Part shown: in pieces, positions 7,821 through 15,695 of the stretch
Layout: the number at the start of each line of letters is the position of its first letter
Position numbering within the stretch: the first letter of the stretch is position 1
Assembly: GCA_046309355.1 (NCBI GenBank)
Contig: JBKCPL010000023.1
Location: 1 to 64,000 of the forward strand
From: CAYSBE01 sp046309355
GTDB taxonomy: Bacteria > Bacteroidota > Bacteroidia > UKL13-3
Reading direction: 5' to 3'
DNA: 64,000 bases
Notes under the pieces: generated by a model
Database searches by the model: none
Told to the model about the DNA's origin: nothing
Seen by the model: only the letters and a program-made list of their open reading frames with translations
Made by a program: the position numbers and the translations under genes

Positions 7821-8447
7821 ATGGAAGTAGCAATATATAACATAAACGGCTCCGAAACCGGCAAGAAAGCCAGCCTTACTGATGCCATCTTCAGTATTGA
7901 GCCTAACGATCATGCCATATACCTGGATGTAAAACAATATTTGGCTAATCAGCGTCAGGGTACACACAGTGCTAAGGAACGCAGTCAGGTAAGCGGTTCT
8001 ACCAAAAAGTTACACCGTCAAAAAGGAACCGGTGGATCACGTAAAGGCAGTATCAAATCCGGAACATTCGTAGGCGGAGCCCGCATACACGGACCACGTC
8101 CGCGTGATTACAGCTTTAAGCTGAACAAGAAATTGAAACAACTGGCCCGTAAGTCAGCACTTTCATACAAAGCCAAAGAAAATAGCATTACGGTTCTGGA
8201 AAACTTCACTATGGAATCACCCAAAACCAAGCAATACCTTGATATTTTAAATAAGCTGAAACTGAATAACGATAAAACGTTGTTGGTACTGCCCGATTAC
8301 AATGAAAACATTTACAAATCGAGCAGAAATTTAGGCAATGCAAGAGTAATGGCTGCCAAAGACCTCAATACATACGAGATTCTGAATGCAGGTAAACTTA
8401 TTCTTGTAGAAACCTCAGTTCCGGTAATTGAACAAATTTTAAATTAA
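7821..8447 (+). CDS. rplD: 50S ribosomal protein L4
   Basis: L4 lines the peptide exit tunnel through its extended loop, seen here as RSQVSGSTKKLHRQKGTGGS followed by a Gly/Arg-rich stretch. In E. coli L4 represses the S10 operon by transcription and translation control at the S10 leader. Here the S10-type genes lie inside one long run without a leader before rpsJ, so such control would need another site. The protein has 208 residues. Confidence 0.96.
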   Translation: MEVAIYNINGSETGKKASLTDAIFSIEPNDHAIYLDVKQYLANQRQGTHSAKERSQVSGSTKKLHRQKGTGGSRKGSIKSGTFVGGARIHGPRPRDYSFKLNKKLKQLARKSALSYKAKENSITVLENFTMESPKTKQYLDILNKLKLNNDKTLLVLPDYNENIYKSSRNLGNARVMAAKDLNTYEILNAGKLILVETSVPVIEQILN

Positions 8448-8454
8448 GTAAGAG

Positions 8455-8745
8455 ATGAGCATACTGAAGAAACCATTAATTACAGAAAAGTCTACTCGTT
8501 TGGGCGAAAAGCTCAATCAGTTTGGATTTGTTGTAGCTAAAGATGCAACAAAACCGGAAATCAAAAGCGCAGTAGAAAAAATGTACGGTGTAAATGTATT
8601 AAACATTAGCACTGCCGTGTATGCCGGTAAAAGTAAATCCCGCCTAACCAAGAAGGGTTACTTTTCAGGCCGCAGAGCCTCATACAAGAAAGCAATAGTT
8701 ACATTAAAAGAAGGACAGAAGATTGATTTCTTCGCTAACATTTAA
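8455..8745 (+). CDS. rplW: 50S ribosomal protein L23
   Basis: L23 lies at the tunnel exit and is the docking site for trigger factor and SRP. The 96-residue protein starts ILKKPLITEKSTRLGEK, the conserved LITEKS signature, and continues with the typical VEKMYGVNVLNISTAVYAGK. It lies between rplD (7 nt) and rplB (16 nt). Confidence 0.96.
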   Translation: MSILKKPLITEKSTRLGEKLNQFGFVVAKDATKPEIKSAVEKMYGVNVLNISTAVYAGKSKSRLTKKGYFSGRRASYKKAIVTLKEGQKIDFFANI

Positions 8746-8761
8746 GAATAAGATATAAGCA

Positions 8762-9586
8762 ATGGGTATCAAGAAACTAAGGCCAATGACTCCGGGAACG
8801 AGATTTCGTTCAATGAATACTTTTGATGAAATCACCAAAAGTACTCCTGAAAAATCGCTAACCGTATCCCTGAAGAAATCCGGAGGCCGAAACTATTCCG
8901 GTAAAATGACTATGCGCTACATCGGTGGAGGCAATAAGAACAAATACCGTTTAATCGACTTTACACGCGACAAACACAACATTCCGGCTACAGTAGCCTC
9001 TGTTGAGTATGATCCGAACCGCAGCGCACGCATCGCATTATTAAATTATGCCGATGGCGAAAAACGGTATATTATAGCTCCAAACGGAATTAAAGTTGGA
9101 CAAACCGTTATCAGCGGTAAAGGCGTTGCACCTGATTTGGGCAATGCGCTTCCACTTAATGAAATTCCGTTAGGCTCCACTATTCACAATATCGAATTGC
9201 AACCAGGTCGTGGGGGCAAGCTGGTTCGTTCAGCTGGCTCATTTGCACAGTTGCTTAACCGTGATGGCAAGTATGCTATTATAAAACTGGCTTCAGGCGA
9301 AACACGCATGGTAGTTGCTACCTGCATGGCATCAATAGGCAGTGTATCAAATCCCGATCACATCCTGGAACGCAAAGGTAAAGCCGGTGCAAACCGCTGG
9401 ATTGGACGCAGACCACGTACTCGTGCAGTTGCCATGAACCCTGTTGATCACCCCATGGGCGGTGGCGAAGGAAGAGCTTCAGGTGGTCACCCACGCTCAC
9501 GCAAAGGCTTGAAAGCAAAAGGATACAAAACACGTACTCCTAAAAAATATTCGAACAGATTTATCATTGAAAGACGTAAGAAGTAA
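8762..9586 (+). CDS. rplB: 50S ribosomal protein L2
   Basis: L2 is a large, highly conserved 23S-binding protein needed for subunit association and peptidyl transferase activity. The protein has 274 residues. The signatures GRNYSGKMTMRYIGGG and the C-terminal AMNPVDHPMGGGEGRASGGH are present, including the conserved histidine near the peptidyl transferase centre. rpsS follows after 9 nt. Confidence 0.98.
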   Translation: MGIKKLRPMTPGTRFRSMNTFDEITKSTPEKSLTVSLKKSGGRNYSGKMTMRYIGGGNKNKYRLIDFTRDKHNIPATVASVEYDPNRSARIALLNYADGEKRYIIAPNGIKVGQTVISGKGVAPDLGNALPLNEIPLGSTIHNIELQPGRGGKLVRSAGSFAQLLNRDGKYAIIKLASGETRMVVATCMASIGSVSNPDHILERKGKAGANRWIGRRPRTRAVAMNPVDHPMGGGEGRASGGHPRSRKGLKAKGYKTRTPKKYSNRFIIERRKK

Positions 9587-9595
9587 CATTATACT

Positions 9596-9862
9596 ATGGC
9601 TCGTTCACTAAAAAAAGGTCCGTTTGTAGATAACAAACTAAACAAAAAAGTACAGGTGCTTAATGACGCTAAGAAAAAAACCGTTGTTAAAACCTGGTCG
9701 CGCAGATCGATGATTATCCCCGATTTTGTGGGACACACATTTGCTGTGCACAACGGAAATAAATTTATACCGGTATATGTTACCGAAAATATGGTAGGCC
9801 ATCGCTTAGGTGAGTTCGCCCCTACCCGTACATTCAAATCGCACCCGATTAAAAAAGATTAA
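9596..9862 (+). CDS. rpsS: 30S ribosomal protein S19
   Basis: S19 forms a pair with S13 in the small-subunit head near the A site. The protein has 88 residues, with ARSLKKGPFVDNKL at the start and the family signature VGHRLGEFAPTRTFKSH near the end. rplV starts 2 nt after the stop codon. Confidence 0.97.
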   Translation: MARSLKKGPFVDNKLNKKVQVLNDAKKKTVVKTWSRRSMIIPDFVGHTFAVHNGNKFIPVYVTENMVGHRLGEFAPTRTFKSHPIKKD

Positions 9863-9864
9863 CC

Positions 9865-10251
9865 ATGGAAGCAATAGCAAAATTGAATAATTGTCCTACA
9901 TCGCCACGTAAAATGCGTTTGTTAGCCGACCTTGTTCGCGGAAAGCGTGTAGAAGAGGCTATGAATATTTTACGATTCAATGCCAAGAAAGAAAACTCCC
10001 TTCGTTTAGAAAAACTGCTCCGCTCAGCCATTGCGAATTGGGAACAGAAAAATGAAGGCGCCCGCATCGAAGATGCTGACCTGTACGTAAAAACCATATT
10101 TGTTGATGGTGGTGCTATGGCCAAACGCGTACTGCCTGCTCCTCAAGGCCGTGCTTACCGCGTTCGCAAACGTTCAAATCACGTTACCCTGGTGGTAGAC
10201 AGCAAAGCGCAATCAACCAATGTAGAATCAGCAAACGCTATTAACGAATAA
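9865..10251 (+). CDS. rplV: 50S ribosomal protein L22
   Basis: L22 lines the nascent-peptide tunnel with its beta hairpin opposite L4. The protein has 128 residues. The conserved SPRKMRLLADLVRGKRVEEA and the hairpin region KRVLPAPQGRAYRVRKRSNH are present. The C-terminal tail (SKAQSTNVESANAINE) is a short, poorly conserved extension. rpsC follows after 11 nt. Confidence 0.96.
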   Translation: MEAIAKLNNCPTSPRKMRLLADLVRGKRVEEAMNILRFNAKKENSLRLEKLLRSAIANWEQKNEGARIEDADLYVKTIFVDGGAMAKRVLPAPQGRAYRVRKRSNHVTLVVDSKAQSTNVESANAINE

Positions 10252-10262
10252 TATAAAACAGA

Positions 10263-11033
10263 ATGGGACAGAAGATTAATCCTATAGGACTTAGATTAGG
10301 TATCATCCGCGGATGGGAAAGCAACTGGTATGGTGGTAAAAACATGTCAGAAAAACTTATCGAAGATGAGAAAATTAGAAAATACCTAAACGCCCGTATC
10401 AATAAAGGCGGTGTGGCGCGCATCATTATCGAGCGTACTATTAAACGCATCATAATTACCATTCACACTTCTCGTCCGGGTATTGTTATTGGCAAAGCCG
10501 GATCTGAGGTTGATAAAATCAAAGAAGAAATTAAAAAGCTTACCAAAAAAGATGTTCAAATCAACATTTTTGAAATAAAACGTCCGGAACTGGATGCTAC
10601 ATTGGTAGGCGATACTATCGCCAGTCAGTTAGAGGCACGTGTATCTTACAAGCGCGCTATCAAAGCTGCCATAGCCTCTACCATGCGTATGGGAGCTGAA
10701 GGTATCAAAATTACCATATCAGGTCGCTTGGGCGGTGCTGAAATGGCACGTACCGAAACCTACAAAGAAGGACGCACACCTCTACATACCCTGCGTGCAG
10801 ATATTGATTATACTATTGCTGAAGCATTAACCGTATATGGCAAAATCGGTATCAAAGTATGGATATGCAAAGGCGAAGTTTACGGTAAACGCGACTTGTC
10901 GCCAAACATCGGATTATCATCAGAAGGCGGACGCAGTAACGCACCTCGTGGTGGCGAAAGAAGCGATCGTGGTGATCGTGGAAACCGTGGAGTTGCCGGT
11001 GACAGAAGAAGAAGAACGACTACTAAAAAGTAA
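10263..11033 (+). CDS. rpsC: 30S ribosomal protein S3
   Basis: S3 forms part of the mRNA entry tunnel and has helicase activity together with S4 and S5. The protein has 256 residues. The N-terminal GQKINPIGLRLGIIRGWES, the KH domain (SRPGIVIGKAGSEVDKI) and the S3-C domain (ISGRLGGAEMARTE) are all clear. The last 35 or so residues form a low-complexity Gly/Arg/Asp tail (GERSDRGDRGNRGVAGDRRRR), longer than in E. coli S3 (233 aa). Confidence 0.97.
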   Translation: MGQKINPIGLRLGIIRGWESNWYGGKNMSEKLIEDEKIRKYLNARINKGGVARIIIERTIKRIIITIHTSRPGIVIGKAGSEVDKIKEEIKKLTKKDVQINIFEIKRPELDATLVGDTIASQLEARVSYKRAIKAAIASTMRMGAEGIKITISGRLGGAEMARTETYKEGRTPLHTLRADIDYTIAEALTVYGKIGIKVWICKGEVYGKRDLSPNIGLSSEGGRSNAPRGGERSDRGDRGNRGVAGDRRRRTTTKK

Positions 11034-11054
11034 CACCCATAAAGAGCTATAGAC

Positions 11055-11474
11055 ATGTTACAGCCCAAAAGAACGAAATACAGAAAACAGCAAAAAGGCA
11101 GAAATGATGGTATCGCATCTCGCGGTTACTCACTTGACTTTGGTACATTTGGCCTAAAGGCACTTGAACCAAAATTCATTACAGCCAAGCAATTAGAAGC
11201 GGCACGTGTTGCTTTAACACGCCATATGAAACGAGAAGGACAAGTTTGGATACGTATATTCCCTGACAAACCTATCACCAAAAAACCGGCTGAGGTACGT
11301 ATGGGTAAAGGTAAAGGAGCACCTGAATACTGGGTAGCACCTATTAAACCCGGTATCATCATGTTTGAAATAGAAGGTGTGCCAATGGCTATTGCTAAAG
11401 AAGCACTGCGCCTGGCTGCTCAAAAGCTGCCGGTTATTACCAAATTCGTTGTTAAACCTGATTACGCAGAATAA
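11055..11474 (+). CDS. rplP: 50S ribosomal protein L16
   Basis: L16 lies in the central protuberance region and helps position the A-site tRNA. The protein has 139 residues, with QPKRTKYRKQQKGRNDG at the start and RMGKGKGAPEYWVAPIKPG, the family signature. rpmC starts 2 nt after its stop codon. Confidence 0.97.
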   Translation: MLQPKRTKYRKQQKGRNDGIASRGYSLDFGTFGLKALEPKFITAKQLEAARVALTRHMKREGQVWIRIFPDKPITKKPAEVRMGKGKGAPEYWVAPIKPGIIMFEIEGVPMAIAKEALRLAAQKLPVITKFVVKPDYAE

Positions 11475-11476
11475 TT

Positions 11477-11677
11477 ATGAAGAATACAGAAATCAGAGAA
11501 TTGTCAGATAAGGAATTAAACGGACGTATTGGAGAAGAAAAGCAACTTTTGACCAAGATGCGTTTCAGCAATGCCGTATCGCCCCTTGACAATCCACGTA
11601 AAATTAAAGAAAGCAAAAAACTGATTGCCCGCCTGCTTACCGAGCAAAAAAAGCGTCAGTTAGCACACGTTCAATAA
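11477..11677 (+). CDS. rpmC: 50S ribosomal protein L29
   Basis: L29 is a small two-helix protein beside L23 at the tunnel exit. It has 66 residues and the typical sequence IRELSDKELNGRI...SPLDNPRKIKESKKLIARLLTE read in two parts. It fits between rplP (2 nt) and rpsQ (11 nt), the normal order. Confidence 0.94.
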   Translation: MKNTEIRELSDKELNGRIGEEKQLLTKMRFSNAVSPLDNPRKIKESKKLIARLLTEQKKRQLAHVQ

Positions 11678-11688
11678 AGAAATAAAGA

Positions 11689-11958
11689 ATGGAAACAACA
11701 GCTATAACACGTAATGCACGCAAGGTTATCATCGGCAAAGTGGTAAGCAATAAAATGCAAAAAACCATTGTAGTATCCGTAGAGCGCAAGGTGATGCACC
11801 CCAAGTATGGGAAGTTCATTAAAATGACTTCTACATTTAAAGCCCATGACGAGAAAAACGAATGCGGTATCAATGATATCGTAAAAGTTATGGAAACCCG
11901 TCCGCTGAGCAAAGACAAAAGATGGAGATTAGTTGAAATAATTGAAAAAGCTAAGTAA
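11689..11958 (+). CDS. rpsQ: 30S ribosomal protein S17
   Basis: S17 is a primary 16S-binding protein with an OB fold. The protein has 89 residues; RKVIIGKVVSNKMQKTIVVS and NECGINDIVKVMETRPLSK are family signatures. It is followed by rplN after 2 nt. Confidence 0.96.
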   Translation: METTAITRNARKVIIGKVVSNKMQKTIVVSVERKVMHPKYGKFIKMTSTFKAHDEKNECGINDIVKVMETRPLSKDKRWRLVEIIEKAK

Positions 11959-11960
11959 TC

Positions 11961-12329
11961 ATGATTCAACAGGAAACAAGACTTAAAGTGGCTGACAACA
12001 GCGGTGCAAAAGAAGTACTTTGCATCCGTGTTCTTGGAGGCACAGGCAGGCGCTACGCTTCCGTAGGCGATAAAATCGTAGTATCAGTAAAATCAGCTAT
12101 GCCTGCAGGCGGTATCAAAAAAGGAGCCGTATCAAAAGCAGTAGTTGTTCGTACTAAAAAAGAAGTAAGACGCAGCGATGGTTCATACATTCGCTTTGAT
12201 GATAACTCATGCGTATTGCTAAATGCACAGGATGAGCCACGCGCAACACGTATTTTCGGTCCAGTGGCCCGCGAACTACGTGAGAAACAGTTTATGAAAA
12301 TCGTATCGTTAGCACCGGAGGTACTGTAA
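11961..12329 (+). CDS. rplN: 50S ribosomal protein L14
   Basis: L14 contacts 16S rRNA in an intersubunit bridge and, in many bacteria, binds the silencing factor RsfS. The protein has 122 residues, starting MIQQETRLKVADNSGAKEV and carrying AMPAGGIKKGAVSKAVVVRT and GPVARELREK. rplX starts 1 nt after its stop codon. Confidence 0.97.
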   Translation: MIQQETRLKVADNSGAKEVLCIRVLGGTGRRYASVGDKIVVSVKSAMPAGGIKKGAVSKAVVVRTKKEVRRSDGSYIRFDDNSCVLLNAQDEPRATRIFGPVARELREKQFMKIVSLAPEVL

Positions 12330-12330
12330 T

Positions 12331-12669
12331 ATGGAAAGAAGATATAACACTCAAAACAAGCTCAACATCAAAAAGGGCGATATGGTACAGGTAATTGCCG
12401 GAGATGACAAAGGCAAAAAAGGCCGTGTTCTGGAAATTCTGAACGCTGAAAAACGCGCATTGGTTGAAGGCATCAACATCGTTAGCCGCCATACAAAACC
12501 AAATGCACAGAATCAGCAAGGCGGAATTATAAAAAAAGAAGCCCCTGTTCACATTTCCAATCTGGCATTGCTGGATAAAAATGGCAACAAAACCAAAGTT
12601 AGTCGCAAACGCAACGATGCCGGTAAGCTGGTGCGTTTCGCTAAAAAATCAGGAGAAATAATAGATTAA
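12331..12669 (+). CDS. rplX: 50S ribosomal protein L24
   Basis: L24 starts large-subunit assembly. It has 112 residues with an N-terminal KOW motif (KKGDMVQVIAGDDKGKKGRV) and HTKPNAQNQQGGIIKKEAPV, the family signature. rplE follows after 4 nt. Confidence 0.95.
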   Translation: MERRYNTQNKLNIKKGDMVQVIAGDDKGKKGRVLEILNAEKRALVEGINIVSRHTKPNAQNQQGGIIKKEAPVHISNLALLDKNGNKTKVSRKRNDAGKLVRFAKKSGEIID

Positions 12670-12673
12670 GATC

Positions 12674-13225
12674 ATGTATAGTCCACGTTTAAAAGACACT
12701 TACAGCAAATCAGTTGTACCCGCCATGAAAGAAAAATTCGGGTACAAAAATGTGATGCAAATACCTCGCTTAACCAAAATATGCCTGAATCAGGGCGTAG
12801 GCGCTGCTGTATCCGATAAAAAATTGGTTGACCAGGCAGTAGAAGAAATGTCTACAATAGCCGGTCAGCGTGCTGTATCAACCAAATCGAAAAAAGCGAT
12901 TTCAAACTTTAAGTTAAGAGAAAATCTTCCTATCGGATCACGTGTAACCCTTCGTGGCGACAGGATGTATGAATTTCTTGACCGTTTAATCTCCATTGCA
13001 CTACCACGCGTACGCGATTTTGCAGGATTAAACGAAAAAGGATTTGATGGCCGCGGAAATTATACCTTGGGTGTAACCGAGCAAATCATATTCCCGGAAA
13101 TAAACATCGACAAGGTAAATCGTATCAATGGTATGGACATTACGTTTGTAACCACTGCCGAAACAGATGAAGAGTGCCTGGCACTATTAAAAGAATTTGG
13201 ATTACCGTTTAAAAATCAAAAATAA
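12674..13225 (+). CDS. rplE: 50S ribosomal protein L5
   Basis: L5 binds 5S rRNA and contacts the P-site tRNA. The protein has 183 residues with KICLNQGVGAAVSDKK, KSKKAISNFKLRENLPIG and the signature GLNEKGFDGRGNYTLGVTEQ. Its last stop base is the first base of the rpsN start codon (TAATG), so the two are translationally coupled. Confidence 0.97.
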   Translation: MYSPRLKDTYSKSVVPAMKEKFGYKNVMQIPRLTKICLNQGVGAAVSDKKLVDQAVEEMSTIAGQRAVSTKSKKAISNFKLRENLPIGSRVTLRGDRMYEFLDRLISIALPRVRDFAGLNEKGFDGRGNYTLGVTEQIIFPEINIDKVNRINGMDITFVTTAETDEECLALLKEFGLPFKNQK

Positions 13226-13494
13226 TGGCTAAAGAATCAGTAAAAGCACGCCAACGTAAAAGAGAAGCTCTGGTTGCAAAATTTGCAGCTAAACGTGAGG
13301 CATTAAAACAAGCCGGTGATTTTGACGCGCTGCAAAAATTGCCCCGCAATGCTTCGCCCGTGCGTTTAAAAAACAGATGTAAGTTAACAGGTCGCCCGAA
13401 AGGCTACATGAGAGATTTTGGCATCTGCCGTAATCAGTTTCGCGAACTGGCTTCGAAAGGTAAAATACCCGGAGTAACCAAAGCAAGCTGGTAA
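13225..13494 (+). CDS. rpsN: 30S ribosomal protein S14, zinc-free long form
   Basis: S14 is a head protein near the decoding region. At 89 residues it is the long form. The C-terminal RNA-binding part (NRCKLTGRPKGYMRDFGICR) lacks the paired CxxC motifs of the short zinc-binding form. A gap of 130 nt follows before rpsH, the longest inside this part of the cluster, holding a probable promoter and a hairpin. Confidence 0.96.
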   Translation: MAKESVKARQRKREALVAKFAAKREALKQAGDFDALQKLPRNASPVRLKNRCKLTGRPKGYMRDFGICRNQFRELASKGKIPGVTKASW

Positions 13495-13533
13495 TAAATT
13501 AAGTCGGAGTTACGGATGTATCTAAAAATTAGC

Positions 13534-13541
13534 TATATTCG
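13534..13541 (+). promoter_or_regulatory. Candidate internal promoter before rpsH
   Basis: TATATTCG matches TAnnTTTG in 7 of 8 positions and is followed by CGACCC, resembling the C-rich start region of the other translation-gene promoters here. No convincing -33 TTG is visible. Confidence 0.4.
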
Positions 13542-13565
13542 CGACCCGCAAAAAACAAACAAACC

Positions 13566-13592
13566 TTAGCCGGTAAGAGTGCCCTTGGCTAA
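13566..13592 (+). promoter_or_regulatory. Bulged hairpin in the rpsH leader
   Basis: TTAGCC (13566-13571) pairs with GGCTAA (13587-13592). Inside it AAG (13575-13577) pairs with CTT (13584-13586), leaving a three-base GGT bulge on one side only and a six-base loop. An alternative stem is GCCGG (13569-13573) with CCGGC (13596-13600). The position before rpsH (S8) and the asymmetric bulge suggest a ribosomal protein binding site; which protein binds, if any, is unknown. Confidence 0.4.
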
Positions 13593-13624
13593 CTGCCGGC
13601 AAGCAAATTTAAAAATAAATAAAT

Positions 13625-14023
13625 ATGACTGACCCGATTTCAGATTATCTAACAAGGCTGCGTAATGCGATCAAGGCAAACCATCGTATTGTAGAAATAC
13701 CGGCTTCAAAAATTAAGAAAGAGATTACCAAAGTTCTCTTCGAAAAAGGCTACATCCTCAATTACAAATTTGATGATGAGGTAAACAAGCAAGGCGTTAT
13801 TAAAATAGCGCTTAAGTATCACCCAGTTACCAAAACTTCAGCTATTAAAAGCTTGCAACGTGTAAGTACTCCAGGATTACGTCAGTATTCAGGTGTATCA
13901 AGTATTCCCCGCGTTATCAACGGTTTGGGAATTGCGATTTTAACTACATCAAAAGGCGTAATGGCTGACAAAGAAGCCCGCAAGATGAATGTAGGTGGCG
14001 AAGTATTGTGTTACGTTTATTAA
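13625..14023 (+). CDS. rpsH: 30S ribosomal protein S8
   Basis: S8 binds the central domain of 16S rRNA; in E. coli it represses the spc operon. The protein has 132 residues. TDPISDYLTRLRNAIKANH at the start and VSTPGLRQYSGVSSIPRVIN with the closing GGEVLCYVY are diagnostic. It is the first gene after the structured gap and so may head a transcript of its own. rplF follows after 20 nt, with a Shine-Dalgarno sequence in between. Confidence 0.97.
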   Translation: MTDPISDYLTRLRNAIKANHRIVEIPASKIKKEITKVLFEKGYILNYKFDDEVNKQGVIKIALKYHPVTKTSAIKSLQRVSTPGLRQYSGVSSIPRVINGLGIAILTTSKGVMADKEARKMNVGGEVLCYVY

Positions 14024-14025
14024 TC

Positions 14026-14034
14026 AAAAGGAGG
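14026..14034 (+). promoter_or_regulatory. Strong Shine-Dalgarno sequence before rplF
   Basis: AAAAGGAGG ends 9 nt before the rplF ATG, a perfect complement to a standard 16S 3' end at ideal spacing. Almost no other gene in the window has one, as expected for Bacteroidota, whose ribosomes largely hide the anti-Shine-Dalgarno. Confidence 0.7.
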
Positions 14035-14043
14035 AAGTAAAAC

Positions 14044-14598
14044 ATGTCACGTATAGGAAAATTACCCATTGCATTACCCGCAGGTGTAGAAGTAAAAGTT
14101 TCTCCCTCGAACGTAGTTTCTGTTAAAGGCCCCAAAGGCGAACTTATGCAGAAAATGGATCAAGATATTACAATCAGCATTGAAAACAATACGCTGTTTG
14201 TAAAACGCCCTACTGAGCAAAAACGCCACAAAGCACTGCATGGATTATACCGTGCAATATTGGCCAACATGGTACACGGTGTTGCTAAAGGATATCAAAT
14301 ACGTCAGGAATTGGTTGGTGTTGGTTATAAAGCATCTAATGATGGCAACATACTCGACCTTATTCTTGGCTATTCTCACCACATTTACTTTGAGGTTCCT
14401 AAAGAACTGAAAGTAAAAACGGAACAGGAAAAAGGTAAAAACCCCATTATCACACTGGAAGGTTGTGACAAACAATTAATCGGACAAGTTGCGGCTAAAA
14501 TCAGAAGCCTTAGAAAACCTGAACCATACAAAGGAAAAGGTATCAAGTTTGAAGGCGAAGTACTTAGAAGAAAAGCCGGTAAAACAGCTTCTAAATAA
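14044..14598 (+). CDS. rplF: 50S ribosomal protein L6
   Basis: L6 lies near the sarcin-ricin loop and the factor-binding site. The protein has 184 residues with the N-terminal SRIGKLPIALPAGVEVKV and the C-terminal rRNA-binding KIRSLRKPEPYKGKGIKFEG. It is one of only two genes here with an evident Shine-Dalgarno sequence, so it may be translated differently from its neighbours. Confidence 0.97.
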   Translation: MSRIGKLPIALPAGVEVKVSPSNVVSVKGPKGELMQKMDQDITISIENNTLFVKRPTEQKRHKALHGLYRAILANMVHGVAKGYQIRQELVGVGYKASNDGNILDLILGYSHHIYFEVPKELKVKTEQEKGKNPIITLEGCDKQLIGQVAAKIRSLRKPEPYKGKGIKFEGEVLRRKAGKTASK

Positions 14599-14610
14599 TT
14601 TATTACCACT

Positions 14611-14961
14611 ATGGCAGTACTTAAAAAAATACAACGCAGAACTAAAATTAAAAAACAGGTGCGCAGCCGTGTGTTCGGTACTCCCGAACGTCCTCGTCTG
14701 TCTGTTTTTAGAAGCAATAAAGAAATCTACGCTCAGCTTATTGATGATGTACATGGAAAAACGCTTGTGCATGCTTCATCCAAGTCATTAACAGACAAGG
14801 TGGCTAAAGCAGAGAAAGCAGGAATTGTAGGCAAAACATTAGCAGAAAGAGCTACACAAGCAGGTATTACTACATGTGTATTTGATCGCAACGGTTATTT
14901 GTATCACGGCCGCGTTAAGAGCCTTGCCGAAGGTGCACGTGAAGGAGGTTTACAATTCTAA
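14611..14961 (+). CDS. rplR: 50S ribosomal protein L18
   Basis: L18 binds 5S rRNA with L5 and L25. The protein has 116 residues with TPERPRLSVFRSNKEIYAQL and the closing YHGRVKSLAEGAREGGLQF. It lies between rplF (12 nt) and rpsE (17 nt). Confidence 0.96.
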   Translation: MAVLKKIQRRTKIKKQVRSRVFGTPERPRLSVFRSNKEIYAQLIDDVHGKTLVHASSKSLTDKVAKAEKAGIVGKTLAERATQAGITTCVFDRNGYLYHGRVKSLAEGAREGGLQF

Positions 14962-14978
14962 TTAATGGAATAAAAGAT

Positions 14979-15497
14979 ATGTCAACAGCAAATATTAAAA
15001 GAGTTAAATCAAGCGACATTGAACTGAAAGAACGCGTTGTAGCAATTAACCGCGTTGCTAAGGTTACCAAAGGTGGTCGTACATTCAGTTTCTCGGCATT
15101 GGTTGTCGTAGGTGATGGAAATGGTATTGTAGGATATGGCTTGGGTAAAGCCAATGAAGTAACAGATGCCATTACCAAAGGAATCGATGATGCAAAGAAG
15201 AACCTGGTAAAAGTTCCTGTAATGAAAGGAACAGTGCCTCACGAACAATTTGGCAAATACTGCGGTGGTAAAGTGTTTCTTAAACCTGCAGCAAACGGAA
15301 CAGGAGTAATTGCCGGTGGTGCAATGCGTGCAGTACTTGAAAGCGCAGGCATTACCGATGTACTTGCTAAATCAAAAGGATCATCCAATCCACACAACGT
15401 GGTAAAAGCAACAATAGATGCACTGCTTAACATGCGTGATGCTTACACAGTTGCTCAACACAGAGGAGTAGGACTTAAGAAAGTTTTTAACGGTTAA
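14979..15497 (+). CDS. rpsE: 30S ribosomal protein S5
   Basis: S5 acts in mRNA entry and decoding accuracy. The protein has 172 residues: double-stranded RNA-binding N-terminal domain (KERVVAINRVAKVTKGGRTF) and C-terminal domain (GGAMRAVLESAGITDVLAKS). rpmD follows 4 nt later. Confidence 0.97.
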   Translation: MSTANIKRVKSSDIELKERVVAINRVAKVTKGGRTFSFSALVVVGDGNGIVGYGLGKANEVTDAITKGIDDAKKNLVKVPVMKGTVPHEQFGKYCGGKVFLKPAANGTGVIAGGAMRAVLESAGITDVLAKSKGSSNPHNVVKATIDALLNMRDAYTVAQHRGVGLKKVFNG

Positions 15498-15501
15498 GAA
15501 C

Positions 15502-15681
15502 ATGGCTAAAGTAAAAATAACACAAATCAAAAGTACCATCGATCGTTCCGAAAATCAGAAAAGAACGGTTAGAGCACTTGGTTTTACTAAATTGAACCAA
15601 ACCATCGAGAAGGAGGCAACTCCGCAGATATTGGGGATGATTAAGAAAGTATCTCACCTAGTTAAAGTTGAAAACGCCTAA
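15502..15681 (+). CDS. rpmD: 50S ribosomal protein L30
   Basis: The short gene encodes 59 residues starting MAKVKITQIKSTIDRSENQK and containing RTVRALGFTKLNQTIEKEAT, the ordinary bacterial L30 sequence, a small globular protein of the large subunit. It lies in its standard place between rpsE and rplO. An AAGGAGG inside the gene is coding sequence with no start codon at useful distance. Confidence 0.95.
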   Translation: MAKVKITQIKSTIDRSENQKRTVRALGFTKLNQTIEKEATPQILGMIKKVSHLVKVENA

Positions 15682-15695
15682 TTGAATTCGACATT

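Noticed and set aside
15609..15618. AAGGAGG inside rpmD as a Shine-Dalgarno
   Set aside because: It encodes the conserved EKEAT residues of L30 and no start codon of a real gene follows at useful distance.
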